A DNA stretch of 64,000 bases from Chloroflexota bacterium. Its GTDB lineage: Bacteria; Chloroflexota; Dehalococcoidia; Lucifugimonadales; Lucifugimonadaceae. This document shows positions 1-9,990 of the stretch, piece after piece (within the stretch, counting starts at the first letter, position 1; the number at the start of each line of letters is the position of its first letter). The position numbers were made by a program, and so were the translations under genes. The notes below the pieces were generated by a model, which ran no database searches, had not been told where the DNA came from, and saw only the letters and a list, made by a program, of their open reading frames with translations. The stretch lies in NCBI GenBank assembly GCA_002718415.1, contig PBEM01000004.1, positions 100,140-164,139 on the forward strand. The letters are read 5' to 3'.

Positions 1-319
1 CACCGTTTTTCAGTAAATAATCCGTAAATCCTCCTGTAGAAGCACCTACATCTAAACAAATAAAATCCTTTACTGAAAAACCAAAATAATTCATAGCATA
101 TTGTAATTTTTCTCCTCCTCTAGAGACATAGGATTTATTTTTTAGTAAAAGAATATTTGCATCAAAAGATAATATTTGGCCAACCTTAGGGTAATGTTTT
201 TCATCAGGAAGTAGTACTCTACCTGACATAACCAAAGGTAACGATTCTTCTAAGGTATCTACAAAGCCTCTAAGATATAAAGTTTGATCCAAACGTAAAC
301 GAAGATTAAAATTTTTCAA
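1..319 (-). CDS. TlyA-family rRNA methyltransferase / hemolysin A-like, N-terminal part (truncated by window edge)
   Basis: Reverse-strand translation from TTG: LKNFNLRLRLDQTLYLRGF...GRVLL...SRGGEKLQYAMNYFGFSVKDFICLDVGASTGGFTDYLLKNG; S4-like N-terminus plus DVGASTGGFTD SAM motif. Confidence 0.85.
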   Translation of the reverse strand, partial: MKNFNLRLRLDQTLYLRGFVDTLEESLPLVMSGRVLLPDEKHYPKVGQILSFDANILLLKNKSYVSRGGEKLQYAMNYFGFSVKDFICLDVGASTGGFTDYLLKNG

Positions 320-370
320 AGTAATAAAATAATGTAATAATAAAACAAATTAAATCAATAACATTTAAAT

Positions 371-1327
371 ATGTATATAAAAATTTTAGCTGTTATACAA
401 ACGCTCCGCATAAGACAATCATTAAAAAATTTATTAGTTCTAGTTCCACTTTTTTTTACAATAAATATATGGTTCAGCTTAGAAGATTTATCAGGTATGT
501 TAAGTATTTTACTAAAAGCTATTTACACTATGTTAGGTTTCTTTTTACTATCCGCATCAGTATATCTCCTAAATGATTCAATTGATATAAATAATGACAA
601 AAAACATCCTTTCAAAAAACATCGACCGATTCCTAAAGGTGATCTTTCTATTTTTTCAGCACGAATATGGGCTATAACGTTTTGTTTATTAGGTAATCTA
701 ATTTGTTATTTAACAAATCCACTATTACTTTCAATAAGTATTTCTTTCACTATATTAAATATTTGTTATTGCATCATCCTAAAAAATATTGTGATAATTG
801 ATGTAATTACTATAGCTATAGGTTTTATTCTTAGAGCTGTAGCGGGTTCTATAGCAATAAATCAATCTAAAATTTTAATAAATGGGAATATAGAAACTCT
901 AGAATTATCAGTATCATCATGGTTATATGTAGTAACTGGACTTGGAGCTTTATTTATAGCTCTGTCAAAAAGACGTGGTGAGTTATTAGGTATGAAAAAT
1001 AACGTTAATAGTACTAGAAAAACTTTGGAACAATACACTATTCCATTTCTAGATAATTTAATAAATATTGTAGCAACAGCTACCTTATTCGCTTACACTT
1101 TATATAGTTTCAGTTACCTTTCACCTAATAATAATCTACCAAGTAATAATTCTATGATGTTGACTATCCCTTTTGTTTACTATGGAATATTTAGGTATCT
1201 TTATTTAATACAGAAAAAACAAATTGGTGAAAAACCTGAAGAAATATTTGTTAATGATTTACCTCTATTAGCTAATATTATTTTATGGTTAATAACTTCA
1301 TCATTAATATTATTATATGCTAGGTGA
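371..1327 (+). CDS. UbiA-family prenyltransferase, decaprenyl-phosphate phosphoribosyltransferase-like
   Basis: LRIRQSLKNLLVLVPLFF N-terminus, LNDSIDINNDKKHPFKKHRPIPKGDLS Asp-rich motif, multiple TM segments. Confidence 0.85.
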   Translation: MYIKILAVIQTLRIRQSLKNLLVLVPLFFTINIWFSLEDLSGMLSILLKAIYTMLGFFLLSASVYLLNDSIDINNDKKHPFKKHRPIPKGDLSIFSARIWAITFCLLGNLICYLTNPLLLSISISFTILNICYCIILKNIVIIDVITIAIGFILRAVAGSIAINQSKILINGNIETLELSVSSWLYVVTGLGALFIALSKRRGELLGMKNNVNSTRKTLEQYTIPFLDNLINIVATATLFAYTLYSFSYLSPNNNLPSNNSMMLTIPFVYYGIFRYLYLIQKKQIGEKPEEIFVNDLPLLANIILWLITSSLILLYAR

Positions 1328-1336
1328 CCTTAAATA

Positions 1337-3379
1337 ATGTTTGAGCTACCAGGTAGACCCGACTTTTGGAATATCGGATATCCTTTATTTGGTATATTAG
1401 TTTATCTTTCTGCGCCTATTTGTATAGCGTTTATTTCTTACGGAATAATAAGAAGAATAAAATTATGGAAAATAGGAACAAAAACATTAGAAGACAAAAA
1501 ATATTTAAAAAGAATATCCAGATTCTCTAAAGAAATTTCAATAGGATTATTAACACATAAAAAATTTTCTAGAAAAAGACACATGTATCCAACAATTATG
1601 CATCTGTCGATTTTCTGGGGTTTTCTTATTCTATTTATAGCTACTACTATTGGAGCAATTGAATTTAATTTCCATAAATATTTTGGAATTATTTTCCCTA
1701 CTGCTCCCTACCGAGTAGAATTAGGACTAATTTGGGATATCGGTGGAATAATAGCTACTATAGGAATTGGAATGGCTGTTTGGAGAAGGTATGTGATAAA
1801 ACCATCAAGATTGAATACTATGTTGGATGATACTATGATACTAAGTATCCTATCACTTTTAATATTATCTGGTTTTATTCTAGAAGGACTAAGAATAGGA
1901 GCTACAGAACTTAATCCATCTTCAGATTTATATAATCCCGTAAATGCTAAATGGTCAATTATTGGTTGGTTATTCGCTAAATTTTTAATTCTAATAAAAA
2001 TTCCTACTCCTATAATGGAGATACTCCATAAATCTTTTTGGTGGTCTCATGCAATTTTATTTACTGCAGGATTATCATATGGAGCTATTAAATTTAGTCA
2101 TATCTCACATATGTATATAACTCCACTAAACATGTTTTTTAGATCTTTCAGAAAAACAGGTGAACTAAAACCAATGGGAAACTTTGAAAATCTTGAATCC
2201 TTTGGAGCGCGTTCACTTAAAGATTTTTCTTGGAACGAATTAATGGCATATGATTCATGTACAAATTGTGGGAGATGTGAAGAGATGTGTCCTGCATGGA
2301 ATACTGGAAAGCCTTTATCTCCTAGAAAAGTAATGCAGGATATGAGAAAACATATGGAAGATAATTTAATCTCATCAAATTCTGCTATTACTGATGAAAT
2401 AATTGAAGAGGAGGTTGTTTGGTCATGTTTAACATGCGGAGCATGCATAGACATTTGTCCTGTAAATATTAACCAAGTAGATACCATCGTAGAATTGAGA
2501 AGGTATCTCACCTTAGAAAAAACATCTATACCAGATTCTGCACAAACTGTACTGGAAAATATAGAACAAAGAGGTCATCCTTGGAAAGGTACAGAATATT
2601 CTAGAACATCTTGGATGGATGGTCTCAATATTAAAACAATAGATGAACATCCAAAAGCTGAAATACTTTTTTGGGTCGGATGTACTGGATCTATGACTGA
2701 AAGAGGAATCGAAAGTACTAGATCTATGGCAAAAGTATTACAAAAAGCTGGAATAGATTTTGCAGTATTAGGAAATAAAGAAACATGTACAGGTGACCCT
2801 GCTAGAAGAATGGGTAATGAATATCTATTTCAAATGAAAGCACAAGAGAATATTTCTACTTTTGAAACATATAGTATAAAAAAGATTATAACTACATGCC
2901 CTCACTGTTTTAATAATATAAAAAATGAATACCCTCAATTAGGTGGAAACTATGAAGTCCAACATTACACTTCGTTTGTAGGAGAATTAATTAAAGAAGG
3001 GAAGTTAAATCCTAAAATAGCATTTAATTCAAAAAAATTCACTTATCACGATTCATGTTACTTAGGAAGACATAATGAATTAATTTCAGAGCCAAGAAAG
3101 ATAATAAGTTCAATATCAGGATTAAATTTCGTAGAAATTGAAAATAATAAAAATCAAAGTGCTTGTTGTGGAGCAGGGGGAGGTAGAATTTGGATGGAGG
3201 AGAAAGGTAAAAAGATCAATCATAAAAGAATCGAAGACTTTATAGAAACTGGCGCTGACACTTTGTTAGTTTCATGCGGGTTTTGCGTCCAAATGATGGA
3301 TGAAGGTATTGCATCTAATAATAAAATTAAAGGTAAAAATACTATGGATTTAATTACATTATTAGATAAATCTACCTAA
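1337..3379 (+). CDS. Membrane (Fe-S)-binding oxidoreductase; NarI-like heme b N-terminus, two 4Fe-4S motifs and CCG domains (HdrDE-like)
   Basis: N-terminal TM region; CTNCGRCEEMCP and CLTCGACIDICP; CCG motifs including CCGAGGGRIWMEEKG. Confidence 0.88.
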   Translation: MFELPGRPDFWNIGYPLFGILVYLSAPICIAFISYGIIRRIKLWKIGTKTLEDKKYLKRISRFSKEISIGLLTHKKFSRKRHMYPTIMHLSIFWGFLILFIATTIGAIEFNFHKYFGIIFPTAPYRVELGLIWDIGGIIATIGIGMAVWRRYVIKPSRLNTMLDDTMILSILSLLILSGFILEGLRIGATELNPSSDLYNPVNAKWSIIGWLFAKFLILIKIPTPIMEILHKSFWWSHAILFTAGLSYGAIKFSHISHMYITPLNMFFRSFRKTGELKPMGNFENLESFGARSLKDFSWNELMAYDSCTNCGRCEEMCPAWNTGKPLSPRKVMQDMRKHMEDNLISSNSAITDEIIEEEVVWSCLTCGACIDICPVNINQVDTIVELRRYLTLEKTSIPDSAQTVLENIEQRGHPWKGTEYSRTSWMDGLNIKTIDEHPKAEILFWVGCTGSMTERGIESTRSMAKVLQKAGIDFAVLGNKETCTGDPARRMGNEYLFQMKAQENISTFETYSIKKIITTCPHCFNNIKNEYPQLGGNYEVQHYTSFVGELIKEGKLNPKIAFNSKKFTYHDSCYLGRHNELISEPRKIISSISGLNFVEIENNKNQSACCGAGGGRIWMEEKGKKINHKRIEDFIETGADTLLVSCGFCVQMMDEGIASNNKIKGKNTMDLITLLDKST

Positions 3380-3401
3380 AGATTATTTATCCCAAAATAA
3401 A

Positions 3402-4253
3402 TTAATCGATTTTAGAAATCTTATTTATTATTTCTGAAGATCTAAAAGAATTACAAAAACCATAGGATTCTATTGAAAGTGCCGCTGCTGCAGAGGCATA
3501 ATTTCCAGCTTCAATAATTGAAGATCCAGAATATAGTTTTATTGCCATTGCAGCAGCCCAAATATCTCCAGCACCTGTGGGATCCACAACATCTGGTACT
3601 TTAATTGCAGAAATATTAAATTCATCTCCATTATCGCAAAATATATTAGCTCCATCTGATGATTTTGTTATGCAAATTATTTTTGCCCAGCCTAAAAGTA
3701 ATTCTTTAGACAAATTTTTGGATTCTTCTTCAGATAAAACCATTAAATCCCATTTCTTATTAAATTCGTTATTTGCCATATGGCTAATTATTTCTATAAT
3801 TCCATCATCACTCCATCTTCTAAACCAACCTTGAGGAACTATATATGAAAAATCTGCTTGAAACCAATTAATTGAATCCTTTGGAATTTCATGTAAAACA
3901 GGACCAGCAAAAAAAATTTTAGGTTTTTTCCATTCTTTAGGAATTATCTGTTGAGGTATTTTATTAGAATGTAATAATAATGCCTGATTTCTTTCTTCCA
4001 AATTATAAGTATTCATAAATGTTGTAGTATTTTCACTTGGATAAATAATTGTTTTGGTATCTGGTAATAAAATTTCTATGTCATAATCCTTTCCACAAGA
4101 AGTTACAATACCAGGATTCATTTGATGATCTGAAGCTAACTTAGATGAATAAGCAACGGCTCCACCAGGATTTTTTAAATAAGTTCCATCTCCGTAATCA
4201 TTAATATCGAAAGAAAGTAAACCTAAAGAAATAAAATCAGGAGAATTATACAA
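3402..4253 (-). CDS. PfkB-family carbohydrate kinase
   Basis: C-terminal DVVDPTGAGDIWAAAMA signature of ribokinase/PfkB family. Confidence 0.85.
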   Translation of the reverse strand: MYNSPDFISLGLLSFDINDYGDGTYLKNPGGAVAYSSKLASDHQMNPGIVTSCGKDYDIEILLPDTKTIIYPSENTTTFMNTYNLEERNQALLLHSNKIPQQIIPKEWKKPKIFFAGPVLHEIPKDSINWFQADFSYIVPQGWFRRWSDDGIIEIISHMANNEFNKKWDLMVLSEEESKNLSKELLLGWAKIICITKSSDGANIFCDNGDEFNISAIKVPDVVDPTGAGDIWAAAMAIKLYSGSSIIEAGNYASAAAALSIESYGFCNSFRSSEIINKISKID

Positions 4254-4257
4254 CTAT

Positions 4258-5040
4258 TTAATCTTCAGGAAAAATAGTGATTCTTCTTCTATTACCTTTA
4301 CCTCGAGATTCAGTAACTATTCTAGAATTCCTTGATAAAGATTGATGTACTATTTTTCTTTCATTTGGAGGCATTGGATCCAATTCAATTGGTTCATTTA
4401 GATCTATCACTCTTTTGGCAGTCTTATGTGCTAAATTTTTTATAAAACGATACCTTCTATCTCTATAGCCTTGTATATCAATATAAACATTTGTTTGTCT
4501 TTCCAGTTGTCGCTTAGAAATCATTCTTACTAAAAATTGTAATGATCTTAAAGTTTCACCCCTCCTACCAATTAACAATCCTGAATCTTCTCCATCAATT
4601 TCAAAAATTAAAGATTCTGATTCTTCTTCACGAATATATGTCTCAGCAACAACTCCCATTGCTCCTAGAAAATAATCTAATAATTCACCAATAAGTTTCT
4701 CGGCCTCTTCATCTTTTTCATATTTATTATTACTTTCAAATTTATTGGACGATTTATTTTCAGAAATTTTATTTTTTTCAGAAGAAGAATCATTTTTACG
4801 TGTCTTTCTATTCCGGTTTATCTTTTTGGAAACTTTGTTTTTAGAAATAACTTCATCAGCAAAAGGTTCCCCATTAGAAAGAGAAACTTCAATTTCGGCA
4901 TGTTCTCCTCCAAATCCTAAAATTCCTGATCTTCCAGGGTTTATTACCTTTATATCAAGATCTTCCAGTTCTACGCCTATTTCCTGAAGAGCCGCGCCTG
5001 TTGCTTCGTCTACGTCTTTTCCTGTGAATATCTTCACCAT
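4258..5040 (-). CDS. jag: Jag/KhpB RNA-binding protein (Jag_N, KH, R3H)
   Basis: FTGKDVDEATGAALQEIGV...VINPGRSGILGFGG; KH segment LLIGRRGETLRSLQFLV; R3H segment; located downstream of yidC. ORF track starts at 5052; second ATG (5040) has better SD spacing. Confidence 0.9.
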   Translation of the reverse strand: MVKIFTGKDVDEATGAALQEIGVELEDLDIKVINPGRSGILGFGGEHAEIEVSLSNGEPFADEVISKNKVSKKINRNRKTRKNDSSSEKNKISENKSSNKFESNNKYEKDEEAEKLIGELLDYFLGAMGVVAETYIREEESESLIFEIDGEDSGLLIGRRGETLRSLQFLVRMISKRQLERQTNVYIDIQGYRDRRYRFIKNLAHKTAKRVIDLNEPIELDPMPPNERKIVHQSLSRNSRIVTESRGKGNRRRITIFPED

Positions 5041-5917
5041 GATTATCACCATCCTTTGTATTTAAACTAGTTTCTTTACTAGTAGTTTTTAAATCATTTT
5101 GTTCAATATCAGTATTTTGTTCAATATTATTATTTTGTCCAAGATTTATGAAAGAAAAATTTTTAAACATATCTTTACCTGAAATAAAATATTGTATAAC
5201 TATCCCAACTAAATTTGAGAATAAAATATAAATTGCCAATCCTGAAGGAAATTGCCAAGTAAACACTCCGAACATTATTGGCATCATCCATAGCATCATT
5301 TGATTAGTTTGCCTTTGTCTTGGGTCAGTCGATGGAACAGTGGTCATCTTTTGCATTAACCACATAGATGCACCTACTAAAATGGGTAGTCCAAAGTTCC
5401 ATGGCATTACCGCTGAAGAAACTAGATCTGCAAGATCAATAGAAGAAAGAAAAATGCTACTGAGAGGTATGGATGATATACCAGGATTCCAAGAATAAAT
5501 CAAAACTGATAAATCCGATAATCCTTCTGGTGTTGGGGGAATTGTTTTTATAATTGCTCTGTATAAACCTATCCATATAGGCATTTGTATAAACATTGGA
5601 CCAAGGCAGCCTATAGGACTAACTCCTGCCTCTTTATACAATCCCATCGTTTCTTGAGATAATTTACGTCTATTTTCTTGTGTTTTTTTGTCTTTATATT
5701 TTTCCTGTAATGCTTTCATCCTTGGTTGTATAACTTGCATTTTTTTCATTTGTGTATACTGTCTAACAGTTAAAGGAATCATTAATAATCTTATAATCAC
5801 AGTAAATACGATAATTGATAATCCAAAACTGCCAAATAGAAAATAATAAAAAAATACGAGACTATTTATCATAGGTCGCATAATAATTTCTGTCCATAAA
5901 AGTCCAAAAATTTCCAT
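4955..5917 (-). CDS. yidC: YidC/Oxa1 membrane protein insertase with basic C-terminal tail
   Basis: GSFGLSIIVFTVIIRLLMIPLTVRQYTQMKKMQVIQPRMKALQEKYKDKK...GCLGPMFIQMPIWIGLYRAI; tail RKRRRRSNRRGSSGNRRRTGRS. Confidence 0.95.
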   Translation of the reverse strand: MEIFGLLWTEIIMRPMINSLVFFYYFLFGSFGLSIIVFTVIIRLLMIPLTVRQYTQMKKMQVIQPRMKALQEKYKDKKTQENRRKLSQETMGLYKEAGVSPIGCLGPMFIQMPIWIGLYRAIIKTIPPTPEGLSDLSVLIYSWNPGISSIPLSSIFLSSIDLADLVSSAVMPWNFGLPILVGASMWLMQKMTTVPSTDPRQRQTNQMMLWMMPIMFGVFTWQFPSGLAIYILFSNLVGIVIQYFISGKDMFKNFSFINLGQNNNIEQNTDIEQNDLKTTSKETSLNTKDGDNHGEDIHRKRRRRSNRRGSSGNRRRTGRS

Positions 5918-5947
5918 ATTAAAAATTCCACCTTTTATTTAAATGGT

Positions 5948-7168
5948 TCAGCATGATTTACCTTCTATTAAATCTGTACAACCTCTTAATGACATATCTA
6001 AAGTAGAAAACCAAAATATTTTTCCATCTAAGGTATGTGCATACAACAAATCTTCATATAAAACTGGAGATGATTTAATTGGTAAATCCGTAGAAAAAAT
6101 TCCTGTTTGTTTACCATCAAATAAAGATAAAGAAAAAATATTTTTATCGGCTGAAGGAACAGCTAAAGATTTTTGAGTTACATCTCCTCTTTTCCTATCA
6201 AAAACTACAGGAGAACCTATTACTTTAGTATCTAATTCAACCTCCCACCTTTGGTTACCATTTACATTATCAATTGCATATACATGTCCAGATAATGTAG
6301 AAACATATATTATATCTTCATCAATAATTGGAGCAGCCCATACCCAATTATCGGTTTCAAACACCCATTCTTGCTTTGCAGGAAAATCTATACCTGAAAA
6401 TCTGGATTGAGTAGATAATTTAATTACTCTATTACCAAAATCTCCAAATATTATGGAATCACCGTCGATAAACAACCCGCCTGCAATTGCTCTACCTGTA
6501 TTATATGTCCAAAGTATTCTTGATTCTGGATTAATACTATATTCACTTAAATCTTCTAGATCTATTGCATATATTGATCCATTTAAGGTTCCTAAATATG
6601 CGGTTTTTTTATTTTCATTTATATATATACCACTCCAAGACTCTCCATCCAAAGGAATTTCCCAAGTGGTAAAACCAGATTTACGATCAATAGAAATTAA
6701 TATCCCCTTTGGACTATCGTTCAACTCTGAATTCTTAGGACCCAAAGCCACTAATAACATGTCATCTAGTACTGCTATATTCCCTACCACTCTGCCATCA
6801 ACAGGTATATATTGACCTCCCCAATATGGCATTGCATCTTCTTCATTAACAGCAAAAACCTTACCAGAACAATCTCCTCCTCTACAAGTATATGAAGAAC
6901 CATATATTATATTCTCATATAATTTAACAGAGCCATAAATTGCACCTAAATTTTCATCTCTAGGATATTTCCAATTTGGATTATAAAAACCGTTATCCAA
7001 ATTAATTTTATGTAAATATCCATCTTTACTAGCAATAACCATATTATCGTTTGTAATTATTGGTTGAGACCAGCCTCCTTCAGGATTAAGATCATTCATA
7101 CAACTAGATAAAAAGATAGAAGAAAAAATCAATAGTATGAAAAAATATTTATTCATTATTTTTTCCAT
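5948..7168 (-). CDS. PQQ/beta-propeller repeat lipoprotein (BamB-like fold)
   Basis: Signal peptide and lipobox FLSSC; repeated blade motifs (VIASKDGYLHKINLDNG, AYLGTLNGSIYAIDLED, IYVSTLSGHVYAIDNVNGNQRWEVELD). Confidence 0.8.
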   Translation of the reverse strand: MEKIMNKYFFILLIFSSIFLSSCMNDLNPEGGWSQPIITNDNMVIASKDGYLHKINLDNGFYNPNWKYPRDENLGAIYGSVKLYENIIYGSSYTCRGGDCSGKVFAVNEEDAMPYWGGQYIPVDGRVVGNIAVLDDMLLVALGPKNSELNDSPKGILISIDRKSGFTTWEIPLDGESWSGIYINENKKTAYLGTLNGSIYAIDLEDLSEYSINPESRILWTYNTGRAIAGGLFIDGDSIIFGDFGNRVIKLSTQSRFSGIDFPAKQEWVFETDNWVWAAPIIDEDIIYVSTLSGHVYAIDNVNGNQRWEVELDTKVIGSPVVFDRKRGDVTQKSLAVPSADKNIFSLSLFDGKQTGIFSTDLPIKSSPVLYEDLLYAHTLDGKIFWFSTLDMSLRGCTDLIEGKSC

Positions 7169-7403
7169 TATTTACTTCACCTCTATAGTTTATACCTCTT
7201 ACCGGATCATACCCTCCTGAAAACAAAGGATTACATTTAGCTATTCTAACGAAAATTAAAAAAGTAGCTTTATATATTTTATATTCATGTAATGCATCTA
7301 AAGCATAAGAAGAACAACTAGGAGAATACCTGCATTGAGAACTAAGATATGGTGAAATTATTTTTTTGTAAAAATAAATGATTTTTATTAATAATTGATT
7401 CAT
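7149..7403 (-). CDS. yidD: Membrane protein insertion efficiency factor YidD
   Basis: YKKIISPYLSSQCRYSPSCSSYALDAL...CNPLFSGGYDPV. Confidence 0.95.
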   Translation of the reverse strand: MNQLLIKIIYFYKKIISPYLSSQCRYSPSCSSYALDALHEYKIYKATFLIFVRIAKCNPLFSGGYDPVRGINYRGEVNNGKNNE

Positions 7404-7411
7404 TAATATAA

Positions 7412-7747
7412 CTAAGAAAGCACTCCATTAATTGTAAGAATATTCTTTAGATCAAAAAAAATTTGGTTAAATGTGCGATTTACTATTGAAGGCTTAGCAC
7501 TTATAAATATAATCCATCCTTGATCAGGTAAAATTTTTTTTACTATTTCTTTTAACCTTCTCCTAATTAAATTACGTTTAACGGAATTCCCAACTTTTTT
7601 ACTTACAGAAAATCCAACAATACTATCAAATTGTTTGTTGGGCTTAATCCAAATTGTCATTATTGTAGATGAATGCCTACTTCCTTGAGAAAAGATTTTC
7701 TCAAAATCACTAGGTCTACTCATCATTTGTGACCTATTTAAATTCAT
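7412..7747 (-). CDS. rnpA: Ribonuclease P protein component
   Basis: FSVSKKVGNSVKRNLIRRRLKEI motif; between rpmH and yidD. Confidence 0.93.
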   Translation of the reverse strand: MNLNRSQMMSRPSDFEKIFSQGSRHSSTIMTIWIKPNKQFDSIVGFSVSKKVGNSVKRNLIRRRLKEIVKKILPDQGWIIFISAKPSIVNRTFNQIFFDLKNILTINGVLS

Positions 7748-7755
7748 AAAATTAT

Positions 7756-7893
7756 TTAAACTGTTAAAACAGCTCGACCTTTTTGGCGTCTACGAGCTAG
7801 TACAGCACGACCTCCTACTGTTTTCATCCTAGATCGAAAGCCATGAACCCTAGCACGACGTCTTTTTTTAGGTTGATAAGTTCTTTTCGGCAT
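7756..7893 (-). CDS. rpmH: 50S ribosomal protein L34 (45 aa; absent from ORF track)
   Basis: Translated: [45 protein letters not shown]. Confidence 0.97.
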   Translation of the reverse strand: MPKRTYQPKKRRRARVHGFRSRMKTVGGRAVLARRRQKGRAVLTV

Positions 7894-8110
7894 TGTATAA
7901 AGATTCTTTCAATTGTCTATTTATCATAAGAATAAAAAAGGAAATATTACTAAACGGAAAATATTATATAACAATAATACGTCTTAATTTAAAAAATAGA
8001 TACAAAAAAAATCCCCCTGCTAAAGACATATTAAAATAAAAATCATAGAATTGATAGATTCGTTTTTTTTTATACATAGGGAAATTAAATCTTGGAAAGC
8101 GAGTCAGTAT

Positions 8111-8962
8111 ATGTCTGATGATATTAAAGAAATTCAAAATGAATCTACAGAAATACCTTACTCTGTAAAAACTCTCTTCCAAAATTACGTACAAGAAATT
8201 TTTCTGAATAAAGATTCAAAATCACTAAAAAAAGATAGAAAAAATGCTGCTCAATCTGAAATAGGAAGATTTGTTAGGCACATAGGTGGAGAAAGAGACA
8301 TTAAGAGTATTATCCCTTCAGAAATTAGTGAATATTCTGAAGATTTTATAAGAAGAACAGCACAACCTGATCCAGAAAGATTAAAAAGTGTCAAAAAATT
8401 TCTAGCTTACCTTGCTATAAATAATTTCACAGAAGTTAATCTTGCTCAACATTTAAGATTAAGACGTTCAAGAAGAACAAAGATGCTTAAAAATACAGCT
8501 GATAAAAAAGTAAATCTGACTCAAAGTGGTTATAACGACATGACTAAACAACTTAGTCAATTACAAAAGGAAAGAATAAAATTGACAGGGGATATTGAAA
8601 GAGCAGCAGCAGATGGAGATGTTCGTGAAAATGCTCCTTTAGAAGCTGCAAGAGAAAGTCAAGGAATGGTAATGTCAAAGATTAGAGAAATAGAATCCAC
8701 TTTAAAATTAGCAGAAATAATTGATAATAAATCTGATAAAAATAGAGTACAAGTAGGTTCTAAAGTTTTATTAGTACAATCAGATTCAGAAATAGAAATT
8801 GAATATCTATTAGTTGAACCTAGAGAAGCTAGTCCATTACAAAAAAAGATTTCAATAGGATCTCCGGTAGGTGAAGCAATATTAGGTCGTAGAGTTGGTG
8901 ATGAGGTAAGTGTATCTACACCAAATGGTCAAATAACTTATAAAGTCGAAAAAACATCATAA
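8111..8962 (+). CDS. GreA/GreB-type transcription elongation factor with N-terminal SAM-like (recombinase core-binding type) domain
   Basis: C-terminal half LTQSGYNDMTKQLSQLQKERIKLTGDIERAAADGDVRENAPLEAARESQ...GSPVGEAILGRRVGDEVSVSTPNG is GreA-like; N-terminal half resembles tyrosine recombinase N-terminal SAM-like domain. Start uncertain (track start 8051). Confidence 0.82.
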   Translation: MSDDIKEIQNESTEIPYSVKTLFQNYVQEIFLNKDSKSLKKDRKNAAQSEIGRFVRHIGGERDIKSIIPSEISEYSEDFIRRTAQPDPERLKSVKKFLAYLAINNFTEVNLAQHLRLRRSRRTKMLKNTADKKVNLTQSGYNDMTKQLSQLQKERIKLTGDIERAAADGDVRENAPLEAARESQGMVMSKIREIESTLKLAEIIDNKSDKNRVQVGSKVLLVQSDSEIEIEYLLVEPREASPLQKKISIGSPVGEAILGRRVGDEVSVSTPNGQITYKVEKTS

Positions 8963-9045
8963 ATATTTTATAATTCACCGTATAGATGATTTGGAAAAAT
9001 ATTATCATTATAAGAGTCATTATTTAACCTATAAAAAGATAAAAA

Positions 9046-9990
9046 ATGTTTGACTCACTATATATATGGTTAATTTTTAATGTTTTTTTAGCCGTTTTAC
9101 TTTTTTTTGATTTTGCAATATTGTCAAGAAAAGAAAAGGTTATTGAATTTAGACAAGCCGGACTTTTAACTGTTTTTTGGAAATCAATAGCAGCACTCGT
9201 AGGCTTGTGGATATTTTTATACGGTAATACAGAATTAGGCATTGAATACACAACCGCTTTTCTATCTGAACTAGCTCTTAGTATAGATAATTTATTTGTT
9301 TTCATAATTATATTTAATTATTTCTCTGTTCCAGATTCTTTAAAAATGAGAGCTCTAACATTTGGAATTGTGGGGGCGCTTATAGCCAGAGCTATTTTTA
9401 TCGCTGTTGGAGTAGCAATAATTTCTAAGTTCGGTTGGGTAATGATTATTTTAGGAATATTTTTAATTTTTACTGCATATAAATTAGCTTTTAAAAAAAA
9501 TAAAGATCCAGATCCTAAAAATAATATCTTAGTAAAAATATTCTCTAAATTCATGAAAGTTTCTGATAAATACCAAGGATATAAATTTTTTATAAGATCT
9601 AATTCAAAAAAAATTATAGCTACACCATTTTTTCTTACAGTATTAGTACTAGCTTCTACTGATATAGTATTTGCAGTCGATTCAATTCCAACAGTTTTTG
9701 GAATTACCGATAATGCTTTCATTGTTTGGTCCTCTAATGCTATGGCTGTTTTAGGATTAAGGCCACTATTTTTCCTTATTGCAAATATGGTAAACTTATT
9801 TAGATTTTTACAATTTGGGCTAGCAACTATATTATTTTTCATTGGTTCAAAAATGATTTTCGAACATTTACATCATGGCCATATTGTTGGTCCACAATCA
9901 GACGTGTTTATTTCGATGGGAATAATTATTGGAATTTTGTTGTTTAGTATATTAGCATCTATATTATTACCGAATAAAAATAAATTATGA
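9046..9990 (+). CDS. TerC/Alx-family integral membrane protein
   Basis: ELALSIDNLFVF and STDIVFAVDSIPTVFGIT motifs. Confidence 0.93.
   Translation: MFDSLYIWLIFNVFLAVLLFFDFAILSRKEKVIEFRQAGLLTVFWKSIAALVGLWIFLYGNTELGIEYTTAFLSELALSIDNLFVFIIIFNYFSVPDSLKMRALTFGIVGALIARAIFIAVGVAIISKFGWVMIILGIFLIFTAYKLAFKKNKDPDPKNNILVKIFSKFMKVSDKYQGYKFFIRSNSKKIIATPFFLTVLVLASTDIVFAVDSIPTVFGITDNAFIVWSSNAMAVLGLRPLFFLIANMVNLFRFLQFGLATILFFIGSKMIFEHLHHGHIVGPQSDVFISMGIIIGILLFSILASILLPNKNKL

Noticed and set aside
2098-2511. Minus-strand 137-aa ORF
   Set aside because: Entirely inside the Fe-S oxidoreductase gene on the other strand; no recognisable domain
7921-7930. TTATCATAAG as a possible DnaA box near rpmH
   Set aside because: Poor match to TTATCCACA and no cluster; not enough for an oriC call
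9318-9842. Minus-strand 174-aa ORF
   Set aside because: Antisense to terC, which has clear family motifs
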